DNA of 64,000 nt from Pirellulimonas nuda (GTDB lineage: Bacteria > Planctomycetota > Planctomycetia > Pirellulales > Lacipirellulaceae), in assembly GCF_007750855.1 (NCBI RefSeq), contig NZ_CP036291.1, positions 5,926,905-5,990,904 of the forward strand, read 5' to 3'. This document shows positions 1-9,439 of this stretch, piece after piece. The notes beneath the pieces are model-generated. The model was not told the DNA's origin. It saw only the letters and a program-made list of their open reading frames with translations, and searched no databases. The position numbers were made by a program, and so were the translations under genes. Positions within the stretch are counted from its first letter, which is position 1. Each line of letters starts with the position of its first letter.

Positions 1-1673
1 TGCAGGGCGCGGAAGTAGACCTCGCCCAGCTGCCACTCGATCGAGGCACGCAGCAGCGCGTCCTGCGAGTCGGCCAGCATCAGCGTGGCCGTTTCTTCGG
101 CCTCCTTGATCCAGGGGCTCGGGTCCTTGGCCGGACGCAGGTAGGTGAGCGCCGACAGGGCGCTCGACGCGACCCGCAGCCGCACCTCGAGCCCGGCCTC
201 GCCGTCCTCGATCATCTTCTCGGCAAGCCCGGAGGCGCGGCCGATCCACTGGCCGACCACCTCTTCCTTATCGTTGTACTTGCGGCGGGCGATTTCTTCG
301 GCCGTCGCCAGGTGGGCCTCCAGCAGCAGTTGCTGCGCGGCCAGACGCTCGCGGCGGTCGTCGCTGCCGATCAGTTCGTCGGCGATCTTGATCGCTTGGT
401 CGTGGAAGCCGATCGCCTTCTCGGCGATGGGCGCTTCGCCCAGGGCCGCCAGGCGTCCCATCAGCTCAAGCGATTGGGCCCGCACGATCCGGGGCGCCTG
501 CTGGGAGTCGAGCACCTTGCGCGACTCGAGCACCGCCTGGTCGTAGCGGCCGAGCTGCGCCAAGCACTCGCACCAGCGGAGCCGGAACGCGTCGCTGTCC
601 GGCTTCAGGGCCATCGCCTTGAGCGCGGCCTCTTCTGCCTCGACCAGTTGGCCCACCTCGATCCGCTGCTGGGCCAGCATCCACCAGGCGTAGGAGTTGT
701 TCTTGTCGATAGAGACGGCCCGCTCGAGGTCGGCCAGCCGCTTCTGGTACTCGCCCGCGGGCCGCTTCTCCGCCCGCAACGCGAACGCCTCGGCGTCCTC
801 GGGCTGGATCGCGAGGTGCGTGACAAACTGGGGCGCTCCGTCGGCGCCGGCGGGCGCCAACAGCAGCAGCAGGCCCTTCTCGGGGTAGGCGACTCCGAGC
901 GCCTCGCCGGTGGTTTCGTCCTCAACGCTCACCGGCTCGATGTGGTCGACACGGATCCGCTGCGCGAGCCGGTCGGGGTTCTCTTGCTTGGCGAGCTCCA
1001 CCTTCACCAGCTTCACCACGCCGTTGTGCAGCAGCACGTCGACGCCGGCGAACGGCGGCAACGAGTAGTGACGCACCTCGCCGCCGGCGATGGCGGAGAC
1101 GCGTTCCGCGTCGCCCCACTGCGAGGCGAGCTGCTCGGCCGTGGTCTTACCGGGGGTGACCCCCTGGAAGGTCGCTGTCTCGGTGGCCGCGGCCGCGGCG
1201 CGGTAGGCGCCGGCCAGGTCGCCGGGCGCTGCGCCCTCGGCGCTCGCCACCCGCACGGCGGGGCCGACCGGTTCGGAGGGCTCGGCGGCGGCGGGCTTGG
1301 CGGGCGAACCGTCCGACACCCGCTGGGCGTCGCCGGCCGGCTCGGAAGGCTTCTTGGCCGCGGCGGCTTTCGTGCTCGCCGGCGGCGTGCCGGCCTTCTT
1401 AGGCGCCGCCTGCTTGGCGGTAGATTGCTGGCCGATCGGCTCTTCAGCCGGCTGTTCGGCCGGCTCGGGAGACTGTTCGGAGAGCTGCGGGATGGGCGAC
1501 AGCGCGGAGTCGCCGGAGACCGGCGCGGCGTTCTCCCCTTCGGCGACCTCGCTCAACGCCTTCCGGGTGGCGACCAGCACCGAGTCTTCCGCGAAAGACC
1601 CCATGGGCGCCGCGAGTGTGATGCAGCCACACAGCGTCAAGTTCCAGAACAACTCTGATTTCGCGCCAAACAT
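1..1673 (-). CDS. Exported TPR-repeat protein (3' end beyond window)
   Basis: The frame is open from an ATG at 1673 to the left edge of the window, giving at least 557 residues with the C-terminus cut off. The N-terminus looks like a signal peptide (hydrophobic LTLCGCITLAAPMG followed by FAED). Residues about 45-150 are an Ala/Pro/Lys-rich low-complexity linker. A small folded segment follows, starting VTPGKTTAEQL, reminiscent of the short beta domains that precede TPRs in planctomycete envelope proteins. Residues from about 300 on show TPR-type helical pairs (SYAWWMLAQQRIEVGQLVEAE, then a DAFRLRWCECLAQLGRYDQA unit). It probably acts in the periplasm as a scaffold for protein contacts; no enzymatic motif is visible. 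The partner is unknown. The strand, signal peptide and TPR content resemble the second TPR gene at 10840-12549. Confidence 0.8.
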   Translation of the reverse strand, partial: MFGAKSELFWNLTLCGCITLAAPMGSFAEDSVLVATRKALSEVAEGENAAPVSGDSALSPIPQLSEQSPEPAEQPAEEPIGQQSTAKQAAPKKAGTPPASTKAAAAKKPSEPAGDAQRVSDGSPAKPAAAEPSEPVGPAVRVASAEGAAPGDLAGAYRAAAAATETATFQGVTPGKTTAEQLASQWGDAERVSAIAGGEVRHYSLPPFAGVDVLLHNGVVKLVKVELAKQENPDRLAQRIRVDHIEPVSVEDETTGEALGVAYPEKGLLLLLAPAGADGAPQFVTHLAIQPEDAEAFALRAEKRPAGEYQKRLADLERAVSIDKNNSYAWWMLAQQRIEVGQLVEAEEAALKAMALKPDSDAFRLRWCECLAQLGRYDQAVLESRKVLDSQQAPRIVRAQSLELMGRLAALGEAPIAEKAIGFHDQAIKIADELIGSDDRRERLAAQQLLLEAHLATAEEIARRKYNDKEEVVGQWIGRASGLAEKMIEDGEAGLEVRLRVASSALSALTYLRPAKDPSPWIKEAEETATLMLADSQDALLRASIEWQLGEVYFRAL

Positions 1674-1994
1674 GTCCCGATCCCCCTCAAGATTTTTCCA
1701 TTTCGCCCACGGCGGCCGGGAGGCGTCAATCGCGCACATCCCGCCGGGCCCGGGGCTACCACGGCCTGTAGTGAGGGGTATCGGCAACCAACCGGCAGAA
1801 GAATCAGCACAACCGGCAAAATCGGCGCACCGGGCGAGCCGTCGGCGTCAGCCGCCGGAGGCCTGGCGGTAGAGCAAACCCTGGAAAACCCGCGCCCCGA
1901 AGCAGCACTTTGGGCGCACAACTCTGGGGGTGAGGACGCTGGCGCAAAGGCTCCGGCGGCTGACACCGACGGCTCGCCTGCTGGGCCATTAGGA
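1674..1994. other. Intergenic gap containing one palindromic element
   Basis: No credible gene is present. The 126-residue frame on the minus strand has atypical composition and runs through the inverted repeat described separately, so it is not called. The rest holds the upstream region of the TPR gene and the 3' side of the PEP-CTERM gene. Confidence 0.6.
1832..1979. repeat. Intergenic inverted repeat, family A, copy 1
   Basis: The left arm (about 1832-1860, GCGAGCCGTCGGCGTCAGCC then GCCGGAG) is repeated in reverse complement at about 1951-1979 with one mismatch over 28 bases, around a 90-base spacer. Nearly the same arms occur again at 54039-54157 with a different spacer, so this is a dispersed element and not a one-off terminator. 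It lies between two genes on the minus strand. Confidence 0.8.
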
Positions 1995-4871
1995 TCAGCT
2001 CTTGCGGCGCGCGGCAAGCAGCCCCGCCCCTGCCAGCAGCATTAGCACGCAGGCGCTGGGTTCGGGGACCGCCGCGATCGAGCCGATGCCGATCACCGCG
2101 CCCAGGTTCCCGAAGATGTTGAAGTAGTCGGCGCCGTCGACGTCGCCGTCGCCGTCGGTGTCGCCGATCGCCGGGGTGGCGCCGGTGAGCACGCCGACGT
2201 TCATGCTCCAGATGTCGAGGTCTGCCTGGTCGACGATGTTGTCGCCGTTCAGGTCGCCGATCAGCGTCCCGGCGGCGCCGGAGATGATCTCGATCGAGAA
2301 CCCCGTGCTGGTGAACACGGGGCGGGCGCCGAGCCCCCCGGGCAGCATCGAGGGGAGCAGGTTCAACCCGGCCGTGCCGCGGTCGAGCGTGCCAAACACG
2401 GTAAGCAGGTTGTAGGTCTGCCCCACGGCCAGACTGGACGGGCTGACAAAGGTTACGTCGATCAGGCCCCCCGAGGCGAAGGTCGCGTCGCCGGCGACCG
2501 TCATCTCGGTGAAGTCCATCGGGTTGCGGATCGCAAAGCCGAGCCGGCCGCCGTTGTTGTCGAAGTCGCCTGAGACGTAGATCTCGGTCGGGTTGAGGTC
2601 GACCAAGACTCCGTTGTTCACCAGGCCGCCGCTGAAGGAGACCGTTGAGTCCCCGAGGATCGTGATGACGCCGTCGTTGGTCACCAGGTTGTCAAAGTTC
2701 AGGGCCGACTGGTTGGTGACAAAGATGCGGCTATCGGTGGCGTCGTCGACCGCGTCTGCGTTGCCGCGGTTGAGCACGGTGCCGGTGACGTTGATGGGTC
2801 CGCCGGTGTAGCGGAGCATGCCGATCGAGGCGTCGGTGACATTGGCGTCGCCGTTCACCACGCCCGACGAGTAGACGATGTTCGAGTTCTGCACGTTCTT
2901 GACGCCCACGTTCTGGAACGCGGCGCCGTTGAAGATGGCCTGCGAGCCGCCGTTGACGACCATCGACCCGAAGTTGGTCACCTGGTTCTCGAACACGGTG
3001 CGCGAGGCGCCGGTCAGCACGATCGACCCGTCGACCCCGGCCTCGACCGTGCCGTTCATGTTGCCGTTGTTGAAGATCAGGCCGCTCACCAGGTTCTGCC
3101 CGCTGACCACGGTGAACTGGCCGGCGTTCGCCAGGCCAGAGCGGAACCGCAGCGTGCCGTCGCGGAGGTTGATCTGACCGATGACGTCGTCGGTGGCGTC
3201 CGCCGGTGTGGCGGCGTTGTCGCGCTGGTTGATAAAGCGACCGGCGGTGGCGATGGTGCCGCCGGGGGCGATGGCCCGCTGGAACTCCAACTCGGCCTGC
3301 TCGAGCGTGGTGCCCAGCACGTCGATCGTGCCGATGTTGCCGAGGAACACGCCCTGCGGGAGCACGACGTTGGCCTCGTCGAACGCGTCGGGGGTGCTCT
3401 GGTCTGCCGCGATCACCAGCCGTTCGCCGGCCAGCACGCGTACCTGCCCGACCTGACGGTTGCGGAACGTGCCGGTCAGGATCGTCCCCGAGCCCCGGAT
3501 CAGGCCGTCGGTAATCACCTGGTCGGTCACGGACAGAAGTCCGGTGTCCATCACAATCGTTCCGTACCGGCCGACGATCACGTCGGCCTGCTGAAGCCCG
3601 GTGCCGGGAACCTGCGAGCTGATCGGGGCCTGGCGGACGTTCACGGTCCCCCCGGCCGAGATCGTCAGCGTTCCGGCGCCCCCCTGGGCGGTGTAGGCGC
3701 CGTCGGCGACGTACTCGCCCACCGCTAGCGCGGCCGCGGTGGTCGACGACAGGGCGCCGAAGGTGCCGAGGAAGTTTTGTTGCGGGATGATGTTCCAGAC
3801 CGAGTTCGGCCCCTCAACCACCACGCCGCCGATCCCCTTGCGGGTGAACGACGTGTCGAACGGCAGCGTGAACTGGTTGGTCGTGGTCGAGGCGCCCGGG
3901 TCGGTGCTGGTGGTGCCGATCGCGGCGCCGTTGCGCGCCACCACGGTGCCGCCCTCGCTGATGCGGAGCTCGCCGAAGCCGTAACCGCCGATAATCATCT
4001 GGTTCGGGCCGTTATCGGTCTGCTTGGTCACATCGCCGTTCAGGTCCTGCACGGTGCCGCCGTTGGCTTCTAGGTAGGAGCTCTGACCAGAAACGGTGAC
4101 GAGGCCCCGCGCCGACGAGCCGTAGCCCACGATCAACGCGTCTTGCAGCTCAACACGGCCGCCGGCCAGGAGTTGCAGCGTGCCGGTGCCGGTGAGTCCG
4201 ACGTAGGCGTCGAAGCCGTTGTAGGGGGTCCCGTTCGTTCCGGTGCCGCGGCGGTCGTCGTCCGGCACCGGGAACAGCGTGGTCGGAACCGTCTCATCCG
4301 GGTCGAGGAAACGCCCGGGGATGACGTTGGGAGCGTTGTTGTACAGCGAGCCGCTGCCGGTGATGGTCACCACGCCGTTGCCCGTGCTGATGCTGTCGAC
4401 GCCGGCCGGGAGGATGCGGAGGTCGTCGTTCAGGTAGCCCACGGTCACGTCGTCGTTGCCCAGGTTGTCGTCGGGGTCGAAGATCGGCTGGCCGTTCCCG
4501 TCGGGACCGTTGTCGTCGGTCCCGGTGTTGCCGTCCCCTTCGCCGCCGTCGCCGCCGTTGCCGCCGATCACTAGGTGCCCGTACCGCAAAACGCTTCCGG
4601 CCGTGATGCTGAGTTGCCCCGCTCCTGTGCGGCCCACCGTGACGTTCGCTTCTTCCTCGTAGTTCGCCTGAGGCGTGTCTACGTCTTGGTTGAAGTCAAC
4701 CGTGTTTCCACCGGTCGGTAGCCCTTCGTTCCCGGCCGTGAACGGGTTGTCGCTGGGGAACACGTCGCCGCTGGTGCTCACCGCGGCAGTGGCCGAACCG
4801 GCCAACAAGCAGCCGGCGGTCAGCGTCGCCAGGGAGAGCGCGGAGGAGAATCGGGGCAGGGTACGGGTCAT
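1995..4871 (-). CDS. PEP-CTERM surface protein with autotransporter-like repeats and dockerin
   Basis: The product has 958 residues. I chose the ATG at 4871 because it is followed directly by a signal peptide (MTRTLPRFSS, a hydrophobic run, then ATAA). The 52-residue upstream extension is poor coding sequence. The body is Gly/Asn/Thr-rich with recurring beta strands such as GTLQLLAGGRVEL and GTLTISAGGTVNV, typical of passenger-type beta-helix repeats. Residues about 870-925 form a type I dockerin-like pair of calcium loops (DLNGDNIVDQADLD and DTDGDGDVDGADY). The C-terminus (about 934-958) is a PEP-CTERM sorting signal: VPEP, a hydrophobic stretch, then ARRKS. Proteins of this kind are exported, cleaved by an exosortase and left on the cell surface. 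No exosortase is encoded in this window. The ligand is unknown. Confidence 0.9.
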   Translation of the reverse strand: MTRTLPRFSSALSLATLTAGCLLAGSATAAVSTSGDVFPSDNPFTAGNEGLPTGGNTVDFNQDVDTPQANYEEEANVTVGRTGAGQLSITAGSVLRYGHLVIGGNGGDGGEGDGNTGTDDNGPDGNGQPIFDPDDNLGNDDVTVGYLNDDLRILPAGVDSISTGNGVVTITGSGSLYNNAPNVIPGRFLDPDETVPTTLFPVPDDDRRGTGTNGTPYNGFDAYVGLTGTGTLQLLAGGRVELQDALIVGYGSSARGLVTVSGQSSYLEANGGTVQDLNGDVTKQTDNGPNQMIIGGYGFGELRISEGGTVVARNGAAIGTTSTDPGASTTTNQFTLPFDTSFTRKGIGGVVVEGPNSVWNIIPQQNFLGTFGALSSTTAAALAVGEYVADGAYTAQGGAGTLTISAGGTVNVRQAPISSQVPGTGLQQADVIVGRYGTIVMDTGLLSVTDQVITDGLIRGSGTILTGTFRNRQVGQVRVLAGERLVIAADQSTPDAFDEANVVLPQGVFLGNIGTIDVLGTTLEQAELEFQRAIAPGGTIATAGRFINQRDNAATPADATDDVIGQINLRDGTLRFRSGLANAGQFTVVSGQNLVSGLIFNNGNMNGTVEAGVDGSIVLTGASRTVFENQVTNFGSMVVNGGSQAIFNGAAFQNVGVKNVQNSNIVYSSGVVNGDANVTDASIGMLRYTGGPINVTGTVLNRGNADAVDDATDSRIFVTNQSALNFDNLVTNDGVITILGDSTVSFSGGLVNNGVLVDLNPTEIYVSGDFDNNGGRLGFAIRNPMDFTEMTVAGDATFASGGLIDVTFVSPSSLAVGQTYNLLTVFGTLDRGTAGLNLLPSMLPGGLGARPVFTSTGFSIEIISGAAGTLIGDLNGDNIVDQADLDIWSMNVGVLTGATPAIGDTDGDGDVDGADYFNIFGNLGAVIGIGSIAAVPEPSACVLMLLAGAGLLAARRKS

Positions 4872-5100
4872 GGAGGGTCGATCGGGGTGGGGGGCTGACG
4901 CGAGCGCAGACGTTGGGCGCAACGGGCCGCAGCCCTTGTTTGCCCCCAAGTAGTGTTCCGCAGCCGGAAAAGTTACCGGCACGACTGGCCTGGAGCCCAT
5001 TTTGCTCGCCGAAGGGGGCTCGGTCAACGATTTCGTGAATTATCGAGCCAAAACGCCGCGTTCCCCGTCTGCGGCCGGCTCCGCCGGGGGAGCGGCGCCC

Positions 5101-5973
5101 CTAACCCACGTCTTCTTGCTTGACCTGACGGATGGCGTTCAGGAAGGTCTCCATCGACGGGAAGCGGTCGGCTGGCTCGGCCGCCATGCACTTGCAGATG
5201 GCCGCATCGAGCGCCGGGCTGACCTTCGGGCGGTAGGTGGCGATCGGAGGGATTTTGCCGGTTCCGTGCGTCATCGCCGCCAGCCCGTCGGTGCCGCGGG
5301 CCCACGGGAGCTCGAACGTAAACAGCTCGTACATCGACGCCCCGAAAGCAAAGATATCGAGCCGGTGGTCGGTCGGCCGCCGGCGGACGATCTCTGGCGC
5401 CATGTAGTTGGGGGTGCCGGTGCGGTTGCCCGGCTGCAAGTACGGCTTCTCGTTCGGCACGGTCAGCCCGAAGTCGATCAGCTTGAGCGACTTACAGTCT
5501 TTCGAGCAGACCAGGTTGCGCGGGCAGACGTCGCGGTGGATAAACCCCTTGCCGTGCACGTAGGCCAGCGCTTCGGCCGCCTCGCGCATTAGCGCCACGC
5601 GGTTGCCGTCCAGCAGCGGGCTGCGGGCGATCAGCAGCGAATTAAGCCCCGGGCCGTCGAGGAACTCCATCACGACGTACTGCTCGCCCTTGGTCGTCAT
5701 GCCGTGGGCGAACGTCTTCACCACCAGCGGGTGGTCCATCTGCATCGCGATGGCCCCCTCGCACGGCTTGTTGAGCCCCTTGAAACGGGCCTCAAGCTGC
5801 TCGGTCTTGAGCTTGTCGAGCACCTTCAGGCCGACAATCTCACCCGTCTCGCGGTCGCGGGCCATCACGAAGTCGCTCATCGTGCCCGAAACCGCCTTCT
5901 GGAGCACTTGGTAGCGCTTGGCGACGTCAATCTTGCTCGACTCAAGCAGCGATTTGAACAGTCCGCGAAGCAT
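5101..5973 (-). CDS. Serine/threonine protein kinase (short, soluble)
   Basis: The product has 290 residues. The ATG at 5973 gives MLRGLFKSLLES; the longer frame adds 65 residues from a region without coding character. Visible kinase motifs are the ATP-anchoring Lys in VGLKVLDK (about residue 48), the catalytic loop HRDVCPRN (about 145-152), DFG (about 165) and APE in the activation segment. The glycine-rich loop is degenerate (VSGTMSDF). The Lys that normally follows HRD in Ser/Thr kinases is Cys. No transmembrane helix, PASTA or TPR extension is present, unlike most planctomycete kinases, so it is probably cytoplasmic. The substrate is unknown. It sits upstream of the PEP-CTERM gene on the same strand and is divergent from the DUF1559 gene. 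Confidence 0.88.
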   Translation of the reverse strand: MLRGLFKSLLESSKIDVAKRYQVLQKAVSGTMSDFVMARDRETGEIVGLKVLDKLKTEQLEARFKGLNKPCEGAIAMQMDHPLVVKTFAHGMTTKGEQYVVMEFLDGPGLNSLLIARSPLLDGNRVALMREAAEALAYVHGKGFIHRDVCPRNLVCSKDCKSLKLIDFGLTVPNEKPYLQPGNRTGTPNYMAPEIVRRRPTDHRLDIFAFGASMYELFTFELPWARGTDGLAAMTHGTGKIPPIATYRPKVSPALDAAICKCMAAEPADRFPSMETFLNAIRQVKQEDVG

Positions 5974-6219
5974 GTGCCGAGCCCTAAACCAGTGCGTTAA
6001 CCGATACCCCCAACATATCATCCGCCGGGGAAAAGCGCATGGGAATCCGAAGCGCTCGCCGAGCCGCCGGCCGACGATGCCCGCGGGCCGAGTCGATCCT
6101 TGCAAGCCTCCACACACGCGGGGCGCGCCGGTTGCTGGTATTTCGGGCCGATTTCGGCGATAATCCACGGGCGGCCCCGCGAATAGCTTGGCCGGTCCAA
6201 GATTTCACGGAGACTCCCC

Positions 6220-7368
6220 ATGCGCACGCGATACGCCGGCAATTCCCAAACCAAGCGTCCCGCCGGTTTCACCCTGGTGGAACTGCTGGTCGTGATCACG
6301 ATCATCGGGATGTTGATGGCGCTGCTGCTCCCCGCCGTGGGTGCCGCCCGCGCCCGGGCCCGTATGGGTGAGTGCCTCAACAACCTGAAGAATGTTGGGC
6401 AGGCGATGGTCGCCTACCAGACCTCCAAGGGCGAACTCCCGGGGTACGTACAGCCGCTCCCGCGGTCGGGAACTCCTAAGTCTTGGCTAACCATCATCGA
6501 AGGCCCCAACGGGGGCGGGATGAACGACTTCCGCTACACCTCCACCACCGACCGCACGCGGTCGCGGATCAGTTGGATGGCGATGCTGCTGCCCCACATC
6601 GAGGGGCAAGACACCTACGACCGCATGACCGACAGCAGCTTCACCGACGCTGGCACCGGCACGGCGATCAACCCGGTTTCCCCGTTCACGGTGTTCATCT
6701 GCCCGGCAGACAGCAACCTGCTTGCCGACAATAAGAACGCCGGCGCCACCTACGTGGCCAACACCGGCAGTTGGGACCTCAACGGCTCGGGCTCGCTGGT
6801 CCTCAAGACCAACACCGCCGGAGACATCAAAGAGAACGGGCTGCTGTTTAACCTGACCGTGCCCGGCATGGGGGAAGTGCGGCAGCGGATGAGCTCGGTG
6901 CGCGACTCGGCCAGCACCACGCTGATGCTGAGTGAGAACATCCAGAAGGACGACCACTACTGCTGGATGGGAGTCGATAACGACAGCAGCACCCTCTACG
7001 GAGAGCAGCAGTTGGGATTCGTGTGGGTAGCCTCGCTCGACCCGCAGAACGAGGGGGCCAGTTCGGGGCTGCAGCAGCTTGGCATCAGCCAGGAGGACAC
7101 CAGCCAGCCCGGCGTGTTTACCCCCAGCCAACCCAAGTACGCCCGACCAGGCAGCTCGCACCCCGCCAACGTCGTGAACGCGGTGATGGCCGACGGCAGC
7201 GCCAAGTCGATCAACAAAGACATCGACTACACCGTCTACCAAGCCTTGATGACGGCCGAAGGACGCGCCTGCGTCTACCCACCCGACCACACAGCCAAGC
7301 TCGGGTCGGGCGACGCGATCTACACCTTCCGCCGCCTACCGCCGATCGCCGACAAGGACTTCCAGTAA
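6220..7368 (+). CDS. DUF1559 prepilin-like protein
   Basis: The product has 382 residues. Residues 16-26 (GFTLVELLVVI) are a type IV prepilin N-methylation/cleavage site followed by a hydrophobic helix ending in LLLPAVGAARARAR, the standard start of the planctomycete DUF1559 family. The C-terminal part contains the H-X9-DG-like signature (HPANVV...MADGS, here with ten residues between H and DG). Family members are thought to be processed by prepilin peptidase and assembled or retained as pseudopilin-like envelope proteins; their role is not established. Planctomycete genomes usually carry many copies. The gene is divergent from the kinase and is followed by a palindromic element and smpB. Confidence 0.93.
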   Translation: MRTRYAGNSQTKRPAGFTLVELLVVITIIGMLMALLLPAVGAARARARMGECLNNLKNVGQAMVAYQTSKGELPGYVQPLPRSGTPKSWLTIIEGPNGGGMNDFRYTSTTDRTRSRISWMAMLLPHIEGQDTYDRMTDSSFTDAGTGTAINPVSPFTVFICPADSNLLADNKNAGATYVANTGSWDLNGSGSLVLKTNTAGDIKENGLLFNLTVPGMGEVRQRMSSVRDSASTTLMLSENIQKDDHYCWMGVDNDSSTLYGEQQLGFVWVASLDPQNEGASSGLQQLGISQEDTSQPGVFTPSQPKYARPGSSHPANVVNAVMADGSAKSINKDIDYTVYQALMTAEGRACVYPPDHTAKLGSGDAIYTFRRLPPIADKDFQ

Positions 7369-7393
7369 CGCGGGACCCGCGGTTCCGGATCGC

Positions 7394-7466
7394 GTAGGGC
7401 GGGCTCCGCCTGCCTGGCGACCGAGCCAGCTTTTAACCCACGGGCGGCAGGCGGGGCCTGCCCTAC
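7394..7466. repeat. Intergenic inverted repeat, family B, copy 1
   Basis: The left arm GTAGGGCGGGCTCCGCCTGC (about 7394-7414) pairs with the reverse-complement arm at about 7446-7466, with two mismatches over 21 bases. Similar arms beginning GTAGGGC occur at 12665-12741. It lies between two genes on the plus strand. Confidence 0.75.
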
Positions 7467-7521
7467 GGCCCTCCACCGCTTGCCGCGACCCCCGTCAGGC
7501 ACAGCCTGACCCACCGCAGCT

Positions 7522-7998
7522 ATGGCCAAGAAACCGAAGGCCGAACCGGACAAGAACGAGCGCCCCATCGCCCACAACCGCAAGGCGCGGTTCGAGTACG
7601 AGGTGCTCGACTCGCTCGAGTGCGGCATCATGCTCGTCGGGAGCGAGGTCAAGAGCCTCCGCAACGGCCAGTGCAGCATCGACGAGGCCTACGGCCGGAT
7701 GGACCGCGGCGAGGTCTGGCTAGTGGGGTGTGACATCCCAGAATACACCCAAGCGAACTCCCAGAACCACGACCCCAAACGGCGCCGCAAGCTGCTGCTG
7801 CACCGCCGCGAGATCCACAAGTTCGCCGCCCGCGCGTACGAGAAGAACCTGACCCTCGTGCCGCTGAAGATGTACTTCAAGGAAGGCCGCGCGAAACTGC
7901 TGCTGGGCATCTGCCGAGGCAAGAAGCTGTTCGACAAGCGCGACACGATGAAGAAACGCGACGTGCAGCGGGACCTCGACCGGGCGATGCGACGCTAG
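7522..7998 (+). CDS. smpB: SsrA-binding protein SmpB
   Basis: The product has 158 residues, close to the normal SmpB length. It binds tmRNA and delivers it to stalled ribosomes for trans-translation. Family signatures are visible: NRKARFEYEV near the N-terminus, GIMLVGSEVKSLRNG, the IPEYTQANSQNHDPKR segment and a basic C-terminal tail (KKRDVQRDLDRAMRR) of the sort that enters the decoding channel. The ATG at 7522 is followed by the usual Lys-rich start. No ssrA gene was recognised in the window. It is convergent with the exported protein at 8120-9439, with a long palindrome between them. Confidence 0.96.
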   Translation: MAKKPKAEPDKNERPIAHNRKARFEYEVLDSLECGIMLVGSEVKSLRNGQCSIDEAYGRMDRGEVWLVGCDIPEYTQANSQNHDPKRRRKLLLHRREIHKFAARAYEKNLTLVPLKMYFKEGRAKLLLGICRGKKLFDKRDTMKKRDVQRDLDRAMRR

Positions 7999-8000
7999 AA

Positions 8001-8109
8001 GATGATAGAGGTTAGATGATAGATGATAGGGACGCGCAAGCGATCGCTTTGCTGTGACGCGAGACGCTGTGGTCCGCTTGCGTTTTTCTATCATCTAACC
8101 TCTATCATC
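8001..8109. repeat. Intergenic inverted repeat between convergent genes
   Basis: Arms of 21 bases, GATGATAGAGGTTAGATGAT at about 8001-8021 and its exact reverse complement at about 8089-8109, enclose a second stem built on GCGCAAGCGA / CCGCTTGCGT. The arms are AT-rich, unlike the genome around them. A T-run (CGTTTTTC) lies just inside the right arm, so a terminator role for smpB is possible. Confidence 0.8.
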
Positions 8110-8119
8110 TATCATCTCA

Positions 8120-9439
8120 TCACGGCAACTCGATCCCCCCGAGCTCCCACTCCACCGGGAACTCGACGATCGACGCCGGGGTCTCGTAAACCCAAGTGAG
8201 GTCCTTCGGGCCGTCCTCGAGCTCGAACAAGTACGCCAAGCCGACCTCGTCTTGCGTCTGCATCGTGGTCTCGAAGCCGGCGTGCTCGATCACTTCGCCC
8301 TTGGCGTTCTCTAGGTGGCTCGGGTTCTGAAACACCCAGCCGCGGTGCGAGGCGAGCGCGTCCCCCGCGCCGGAGACCTTGAGCCGCATGTGCAGCTCCC
8401 AGATCACGCCGTTCTGCACCATCCGGTTCAGCGTGACGCTCACCCCCCCCTGCTGCTGCTCGGCCGGCTGCTTAATGGCGTCGAGCCCCTCGAAACGGAA
8501 CGTCGCCCGCCTACCCGGCGCCAGCACATTCACCTTCCCCTTCAGGCTGGCGATCTTCTCGGTCTTCCGCTCGGGGAGCACCAGCGGCAGCGACACCTCC
8601 ACCGACTGCGTCCCCTGCTGTGTTTCTAGGTTGATCTCTTGCTCGGGACGCAACAGCGACAACGCCACGCCCCCCTCCGACCGTGCCTCGACGTCCGACA
8701 TCTGCTGAGAGATCGCGATCGGCTCGAGCCGTGGCTCCCAGGCGATCTCTACCTTCACGTCCAGCGACCGCTGGTTCGGCTTCCGCAGGCTGCGCGAAGC
8801 AACCACCTGAGTAGCCTCGAACCGCAACGGCCCCGCGTAGCAAGCGGCGCCGCGGCGGGGGCCGTCGTCCGGCTCGCGGTTCACTACCGCCAGGGCCGAT
8901 TCGCCCGCGTAGGCGTAGACCCCCAGCTCGCCCTGGTCGAGCACCGCGTCCATCGCTTCCCAGAAGGGCTTGTCTTTAACCGTGAGGGTGATCGGCCTGG
9001 GCTGGGCGTCCTGACCGAACTGCTCGCGGTAGTCGAGTAGCCGGTTGCCGGTCTGCTGCTCGATCTGTTTGAAGACGTCTGCCAGCGGCGTCTTGAACAG
9101 GTCGAGCGACACGCGGCTCGCCTTGAGGGCGGTGTCTGCGATGTGTTTCGAGATCTTGCTGCGGAGCCCCGCCACCGCTTCCCGCAGCGCCACGGGCATC
9201 GCCGGATCGGGGTGCGGCAGGGCCGCCAGCAATCGGTCTCCCGACTGCCACGTGTCGCCGGCCAGCTCCAGCAGCTCCTGCTGGGCGCCGTCGCGAACCA
9301 GCGACTCGTCGCTCTCCAGCCGCCCAACCAGCCGGTCGACCTGATCGGCTAACGCCTCGTCGGACAGACGCGGCTGGTCCGCGACCGCCGGCGCCATCAG
9401 CAACAACAGGCCCCAAGCGACCAAGTATCGAAACGGCAT
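8120..9439 (-). CDS. Exported protein with STN-like segment, function unknown
   Basis: The product has 439 residues. The ATG at 9439 starts a clear signal peptide (MPFRYLVAWGLLLLMAPAVA, then DQP). Residues about 110-178 (LADVFKQIEQQTGNRLLDY, then an ITLTVKDKPFWEAMDAVL segment) have the pattern of a secretin/TonB short N-terminal (STN) domain, as seen in many planctomycete periplasmic proteins. The remainder is predicted beta-rich with no recognised catalytic motif. It is probably periplasmic. The neighbours, smpB and a DUF1570 protein, do not point to a pathway. Confidence 0.78.
   Translation of the reverse strand: MPFRYLVAWGLLLLMAPAVADQPRLSDEALADQVDRLVGRLESDESLVRDGAQQELLELAGDTWQSGDRLLAALPHPDPAMPVALREAVAGLRSKISKHIADTALKASRVSLDLFKTPLADVFKQIEQQTGNRLLDYREQFGQDAQPRPITLTVKDKPFWEAMDAVLDQGELGVYAYAGESALAVVNREPDDGPRRGAACYAGPLRFEATQVVASRSLRKPNQRSLDVKVEIAWEPRLEPIAISQQMSDVEARSEGGVALSLLRPEQEINLETQQGTQSVEVSLPLVLPERKTEKIASLKGKVNVLAPGRRATFRFEGLDAIKQPAEQQQGGVSVTLNRMVQNGVIWELHMRLKVSGAGDALASHRGWVFQNPSHLENAKGEVIEHAGFETTMQTQDEVGLAYLFELEDGPKDLTWVYETPASIVEFPVEWELGGIELP

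Noticed and set aside
312-1658. 448-residue plus-strand frame
   Set aside because: It is antisense to the TPR gene and consists of Arg/Gly/Val-rich sequence produced by GC-rich codons; the minus frame has a signal peptide and TPRs.
1637-2017. 126-residue minus-strand frame
   Set aside because: It is composed of the inverted repeat and flanking intergenic sequence.
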